In this document: positions 56,777 to 59,194 of the stretch, one piece after another | Layout: each line of letters starts with the position of its first letter | Position numbering within the stretch: position 1 is the first letter of the stretch | Assembly (NCBI GenBank): GCA_964646605.1 | Contig: CAZYEX010000072.1 | Span: 1 to 59,194 of the forward strand | Length of the DNA: 59,194 bases | From: SBAX01 sp964646605 | GTDB lineage: Bacteria > Planctomycetota > Phycisphaerae > UBA1845 | Direction: 5' to 3' | Position numbers and translations under genes: made by a program | Notes under the pieces: model-generated | Told to the model about the DNA's origin: nothing | Databases searched by the model: none | Seen by the model: the letters and a program-made list of their open reading frames with translations, nothing else

Positions 56777-59194
56777 CTACGGCGAAGAGCACCGCCCGCA
56801 ACGGTCGCGGCAGAAACCGGCGCCGCACGATCCGCCGGGGCAGTGGCTGTTGTTGATGCAGGGCAGGTCGGCGTAGATCCCGCCGCTGCACGTTTTCACG
56901 CACGTCCCGTCGCCGCAGGAAGTGGGATTGGTACACGGCGTCGTGTCGCAGGTTACCGTCGAGGGACATGGACACGGGCCGCTGAATGGGTACGCGGAGC
57001 CCTTGAAGCTATCCACCACGACGACGATGTCGATGGCGTCGATGTCCGAGTTCAATCCCGGCACGTTCGGCTGCACCTGTACGTCGGCCTTGCTGGGCGC
57101 ACCGGGCAGGTTCTTGAACTTGGCCACGATCTGGCTCACGTCGAGGCCGTCCGGTTGGGTCGAAAGCGACGGGGGGTTGTAGTTGGCGGCGATGTCGCCC
57201 GCGCGGCGGGTGAACATGGACACCTCGACCGAGACGTTCGTACAACTGTCCTCGGCGCCCTTGCAACTTGCCCCATACGCCTGGACCTTGTACGTGGAGC
57301 TTGGGGCAACCTCGGCGCCGACTACAGTGATGTCGCCCTCGTTCTCCCAGGCGTGGTAGAAGGGCGTACACTGCAGCCGCGCCCCGCGGAAGTTGCCGAT
57401 CCCCGCGTTGTCCTGGGATTCCAATGCCGTGATCGGCGGACCGACCCATCGCGCGCAGCCGTTGGCCTCCCCCGTGGCCGTGCAGGTCGCCGCCTCGAAC
57501 ATACTGAAGTTCGGCGGCGGGCAGCACGGAGCGTTCGCCGGAACGGGGTTCTGCAGGTCAACCATCGTGACCTCGATGGCCGAGGTCCCGCTTCCGCCTG
57601 TGGCCGTAGCCGGAGGGCTCATCTGGAACGTCAGCGCCCGCGTGCGGCACTTGCCGGTGGCGCCGCCCGTGGGGGTCCCGTCCAACGTGCAGTCCGTGGT
57701 GGGCGTGGGCGGGGACCGCAGCGCCACGACGGTCGCTTCGGTGAAGGTAATCTCCGGGAGGTCGGCCGCGACGACACTGAAGGTCTGCAGGAAGTCAAAC
57801 GGCGCTGAGGGGTTCTCCGCCAGGACCCGCAACTCATCGCCCATGACAGTCGCTACACCGAAGATGGCGATTGGAACAGACGTGAGCCACCATTTGCGAT
57901 AGCACGGAATCCGGGCGCCATCAATCGTCGCCACTCCTTTGCCGCAGCCGCTAGGCCATTGCGGCGCTAGAGCCACGTTCCCGGTGTGTCCGGGCATCGT
58001 CGCGACGAGTTCGCCTTGATTGTACACCTCCAACCGCTGTGACTTCGACCCGATCGGCGAGTAGTCCGCCGTGATCAGGTATTCGCTGCCGATATCCGTG
58101 ACGCGAAGGGTGCCCAGCGGTTGGTCTGGAATGCCGCCGACGGATCCCGTGGCGCCCAACTCTTCATAGGCTCCATCCGGCACGTCGCCAAGGGTGTCGA
58201 GCGGCGCCCAGTTCAGGCTGAAGCTCTCGGCCTGCCCAAGGTCGATCGACACGCCGTCTTCGCCGCTGGAGCCGATATTTGAGATCGCCAGGGCGTCGCC
58301 GGCCGAGTCGAACACGGACGCCCCGAGCGTGTGGACGCGCAACCCGGACAATTCCACCGCCTCGCTGATGATGGTCATGCTTGAGACATTGGCCATCTTG
58401 ATCTCAACGCGTCCCGCCTTCCCATAGTTGGCCGTGGGATCGTCGGGGATGAGGACTAAGCGATCGAAGGTTGACGCGGTCTGCCCTTCCAGACTTCCGG
58501 CTTCTCTCGCAAACGCGTTACCATCAAAACCGGTCAGGGTGCCGACAATGACAGGAACGATGCCAATGGAACTGAGTTGGTAGTGTACGTCTCTCCAATC
58601 CCCAGTAAAAGGGGCCATTCCGACGTAGGGCGCTCCACCCGGAACGTTCGGGGTCTCTTGCACCATGACATCGCCCAGGAACGCCTGGATGGTGTAGGTT
58701 GTGGCGCCGATTCCGCTGTAATCCACGAGCAACTCCGGACCCTGCGCGGTCTGGGTCAACTTGAAGCTCCCAATGGTCTTGTCAGTCTCACCATTGACCT
58801 CACCATGGAAAATCGTCTGGATCGACCGCCCCACGGCAGGTGGACCGCTCGAATCGACATCAAGCCATTCGGCGTGCCAGTACCCTCCGTTTCCCAGGTC
58901 GATCTCGACCCCGTCCTCGCCGCTCGATCCGATATTGCTGACGGTCACCGACCCGTCGGGGTTTAACTCGATGTCGGCGTCTTCCAAGGCCTCGTGAGGC
59001 AGTCCGAAGACGTGAAACCACGTTTTGCACGGGCAAGGCCAGGTGCGGAGTCGCATGTAGTCCACCGCATGATCGTCCTGAACGTAGACGTCGAGGGTAC
59101 GATCGGCCAAGGCGCCCAAGATGCCAACACCCGGCGTGTAGCCGATGCCGGTGGGAATCAGACTCCCTAAGTCCGACGCGTAACGTAGGAGCGC
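56777..59194 (-). CDS. Large secreted protein with dockerin/Cys-rich tail, N-terminus beyond the window
   Basis: The frame is open to the right edge, so at least the first part is missing. The TTG at 59119 need not be the start. The visible 806 residues hold two copies of a domain with SNIGSSGEDGVEIDLG / SNIGSSGEDGVSIDLG, then a beta-rich region. The last third is paralogous to the propeller protein at 9.1-12.0 kb. It shares CTPFYHAWENEGD, PSSTYKVQAYGASC, PPSLSTQPDGLDVS, VDSFKGSAYPFSGPCPCPS and a Cys-rich tail ending CGAGFCRDRCGRC. It is probably exported. The function is unknown. Confidence 0.8.
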   Translation of the reverse strand, partial: ALLRYASDLGSLIPTGIGYTPGVGILGALADRTLDVYVQDDHAVDYMRLRTWPCPCKTWFHVFGLPHEALEDADIELNPDGSVTVSNIGSSGEDGVEIDLGNGGYWHAEWLDVDSSGPPAVGRSIQTIFHGEVNGETDKTIGSFKLTQTAQGPELLVDYSGIGATTYTIQAFLGDVMVQETPNVPGGAPYVGMAPFTGDWRDVHYQLSSIGIVPVIVGTLTGFDGNAFAREAGSLEGQTASTFDRLVLIPDDPTANYGKAGRVEIKMANVSSMTIISEAVELSGLRVHTLGASVFDSAGDALAISNIGSSGEDGVSIDLGQAESFSLNWAPLDTLGDVPDGAYEELGATGSVGGIPDQPLGTLRVTDIGSEYLITADYSPIGSKSQRLEVYNQGELVATMPGHTGNVALAPQWPSGCGKGVATIDGARIPCYRKWWLTSVPIAIFGVATVMGDELRVLAENPSAPFDFLQTFSVVAADLPEITFTEATVVALRSPPTPTTDCTLDGTPTGGATGKCRTRALTFQMSPPATATGGSGTSAIEVTMVDLQNPVPANAPCCPPPNFSMFEAATCTATGEANGCARWVGPPITALESQDNAGIGNFRGARLQCTPFYHAWENEGDITVVGAEVAPSSTYKVQAYGASCKGAEDSCTNVSVEVSMFTRRAGDIAANYNPPSLSTQPDGLDVSQIVAKFKNLPGAPSKADVQVQPNVPGLNSDIDAIDIVVVVDSFKGSAYPFSGPCPCPSTVTCDTTPCTNPTSCGDGTCVKTCSGGIYADLPCINNSHCPGGSCGAGFCRDRCGRCSSP

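Overview
The window is GC-rich bacterial DNA that most resembles a member of the Planctomycetota, probably Phycisphaerae-like. I infer this from the gene content: several large secreted proteins with FG-GAP, RCC1 or aspartate/asparagine-cysteine calcium-type repeats and dockerin-like C-termini, an exosortase-associated EpsI-type protein, an FHA-GAF-PP2C phosphatase, a TPR protein with two RNA polymerase alpha-CTD modules, a zinc-ribbon protein of a type common in that phylum, and single-gene or very short operons. No rRNA or taxonomic marker is present, so the assignment rests on gene content alone.

Layout. 1-3.6 kb: the tail of an IS66-like transposase, then a minus-strand polysaccharide export set (permease, ATPase, sulfotransferase), with a divergent EpsI-like gene at 4.0 kb. 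5-9 kb: a lipoprotein S9 peptidase, a small lipoprotein and a degenerate ketoacyl-synthase-like protein. 9-15 kb: a 987-residue beta-propeller secreted protein, an orphan NtrC-type regulator and a dockerin-like secreted protein. 15-20 kb: a plus-strand run of TetR regulator, ABC1 kinase, TruA and a glycosyltransferase that ends inside tRNA-Arg(TCT), followed by a decayed tyrosine recombinase. 20.8-25 kb: an FHA-GAF-PP2C phosphatase with a small TPR partner, a secreted hypothetical protein behind a copied promoter, and a formyltransferase. 25-34.9 kb: a second dockerin-like protein, a coiled-coil membrane protein, a VWA lipoprotein, an RCC1-repeat protein and a SpoIID protein. 34.9-42.7 kb: a TPR/alpha-CTD protein, two tRNA-Leu genes, a serine protease, and small housekeeping genes (GNAT, TauE, cytochrome, CYTH, MoaB, RF-like). 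42.9-51 kb: a VCBS lipoprotein, an octanoyl/lipoyl transferase, a PIN toxin-antitoxin-like pair, the glycine decarboxylase operon, an HD exoribonuclease-like protein and tRNA-Ala. 51.5-55.4 kb: an MmeI-like restriction-modification enzyme. 55.7-59.2 kb: a cohesin-like secreted protein and the C-terminal part of a very large secreted protein cut by the window edge.

The most unusual observations are these. (1) The MmeI-like enzyme gene is one open frame but carries an in-frame REP-associated tyrosine transposase (RAYT) with flanking REP palindromes between its methyltransferase motifs. It also carries a second, 89-bp identical REP block in another linker. (2) Degenerate 7-bp-period tandem arrays occur at about nine intergenic places. 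They resemble the heptanucleotide STRR repeats of cyanobacteria. Two are paired as inverted arms, and two lie just upstream of cofactor-gene start codons. (3) A palindromic element is dispersed in three copies. (4) A promoter plus 5' gene end has been duplicated in front of another gene. (5) Two pairs of paralogous secreted proteins share distinctive C-terminal modules.
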